Below, piece by piece: positions 5,327-5,342 of a stretch of DNA of 5,342 bases. Location of the stretch: the NCBI GenBank assembly GCA_013044365.1, contig JABEUP010000267.1:1-5342 (forward strand), in the 5' to 3' direction. The notes under the pieces are model-generated. The model made no database searches. It had not been told where the DNA came from and was given only the letters and a program-made list of their open reading frames with translations. This DNA comes from Acidimicrobiaceae bacterium. Its GTDB lineage: Bacteria > Actinomycetota > Acidimicrobiia > Acidimicrobiales > Acidimicrobiaceae. Position 1 is the stretch's first letter; each line of letters starts with the position of its first letter. The position numbers and the translations under genes are program-made.

Positions 5327-5342
5327 ATGTTATCAACCAACA
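5327..5342 (+). CDS. start of an unidentified protein gene, cut by the right edge
   Basis: Only the first five codons are in the window, reading M-L-S-T-N. The case for a real gene is the strong Shine-Dalgarno at the right distance and the structured leader before it. Too little protein is visible to assign a family. The gene runs away from the CRISPR locus, on the same strand as the tracrRNA, and the composition of its leader differs from the cas genes, so it may belong to a different genetic module. Confidence 0.6.

Noticed and set aside
5041..5340. Two overlapping minus-strand open frames (99 and 86 codons) at the right edge
   Set aside because: GC-rich DNA is often open by chance. Both overlap the leader hairpin and well-placed start of the plus-strand gene at 5327, and neither shows a domain or ribosome binding site.

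Overview
The window holds a nearly complete, compact type II-C CRISPR-Cas locus. From left to right it has the end of a CRISPR array, then cas2, cas1 and cas9 (all on the minus strand), then a tracrRNA gene on the plus strand diverging from cas9. To the right of the tracrRNA terminator is a GC-rich, non-coding stretch rich in inverted repeats. It ends in the first five codons of a gene that runs out of the window. No csn2 or cas4 is visible, which with a Cas9 of about 1085 residues fits subtype II-C.

Region by region: 1-219 is an array with one partial and three full identical 36-base repeats and 29-30 base spacers; it continues beyond the left edge. 220-269 is a short gap with a strong hairpin. 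270-608 is cas2, 618-1598 is cas1, and 1591-4848 is cas9; cas9 and cas1 overlap by 8 bases. 4849-4895 is an AT-rich divergent promoter region serving cas9 (minus) and the tracrRNA (plus). 4896 to about 5001 is the tracrRNA with its own intrinsic terminator. 5003-5326 has no convincing gene but carries several inverted repeats, including a long imperfect hairpin whose right arm covers the Shine-Dalgarno of the gene starting at 5327.

How the parts work together: Cas1 and Cas2 insert new spacers. The array is transcribed on the plus strand. The tracrRNA anti-repeat pairs with each repeat, and Cas9 uses the duplex plus spacer to cut foreign DNA. The direction of both RNAs is fixed by the sequence itself: in this orientation five repeat/anti-repeat differences become G:U pairs, while in the other orientation they would be C:A mismatches. 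The array is therefore transcribed towards the cas2 3' end, and its leader lies off the left edge.

Host: a bacterium, because intact type II systems are bacterial. The cas genes are of moderate GC, and Cas9 looks like the 1.0-1.1 kb-codon II-C proteins of environmental Gram-negative bacteria. I cannot name the phylum. The composition jump after 5040, the hairpin-rich leader and a spacer that could match an ArdC-type antirestriction gene together hint at a mobile-element setting (plasmid or integrative element), but this is inference. The system type is known, so I do not claim a new class of system. The more interesting points are regulatory (overlapping cas9/tracrRNA promoters, the SD-sequestering hairpin), the possible spacer target, and a Glu in the HNH motif of Cas9.
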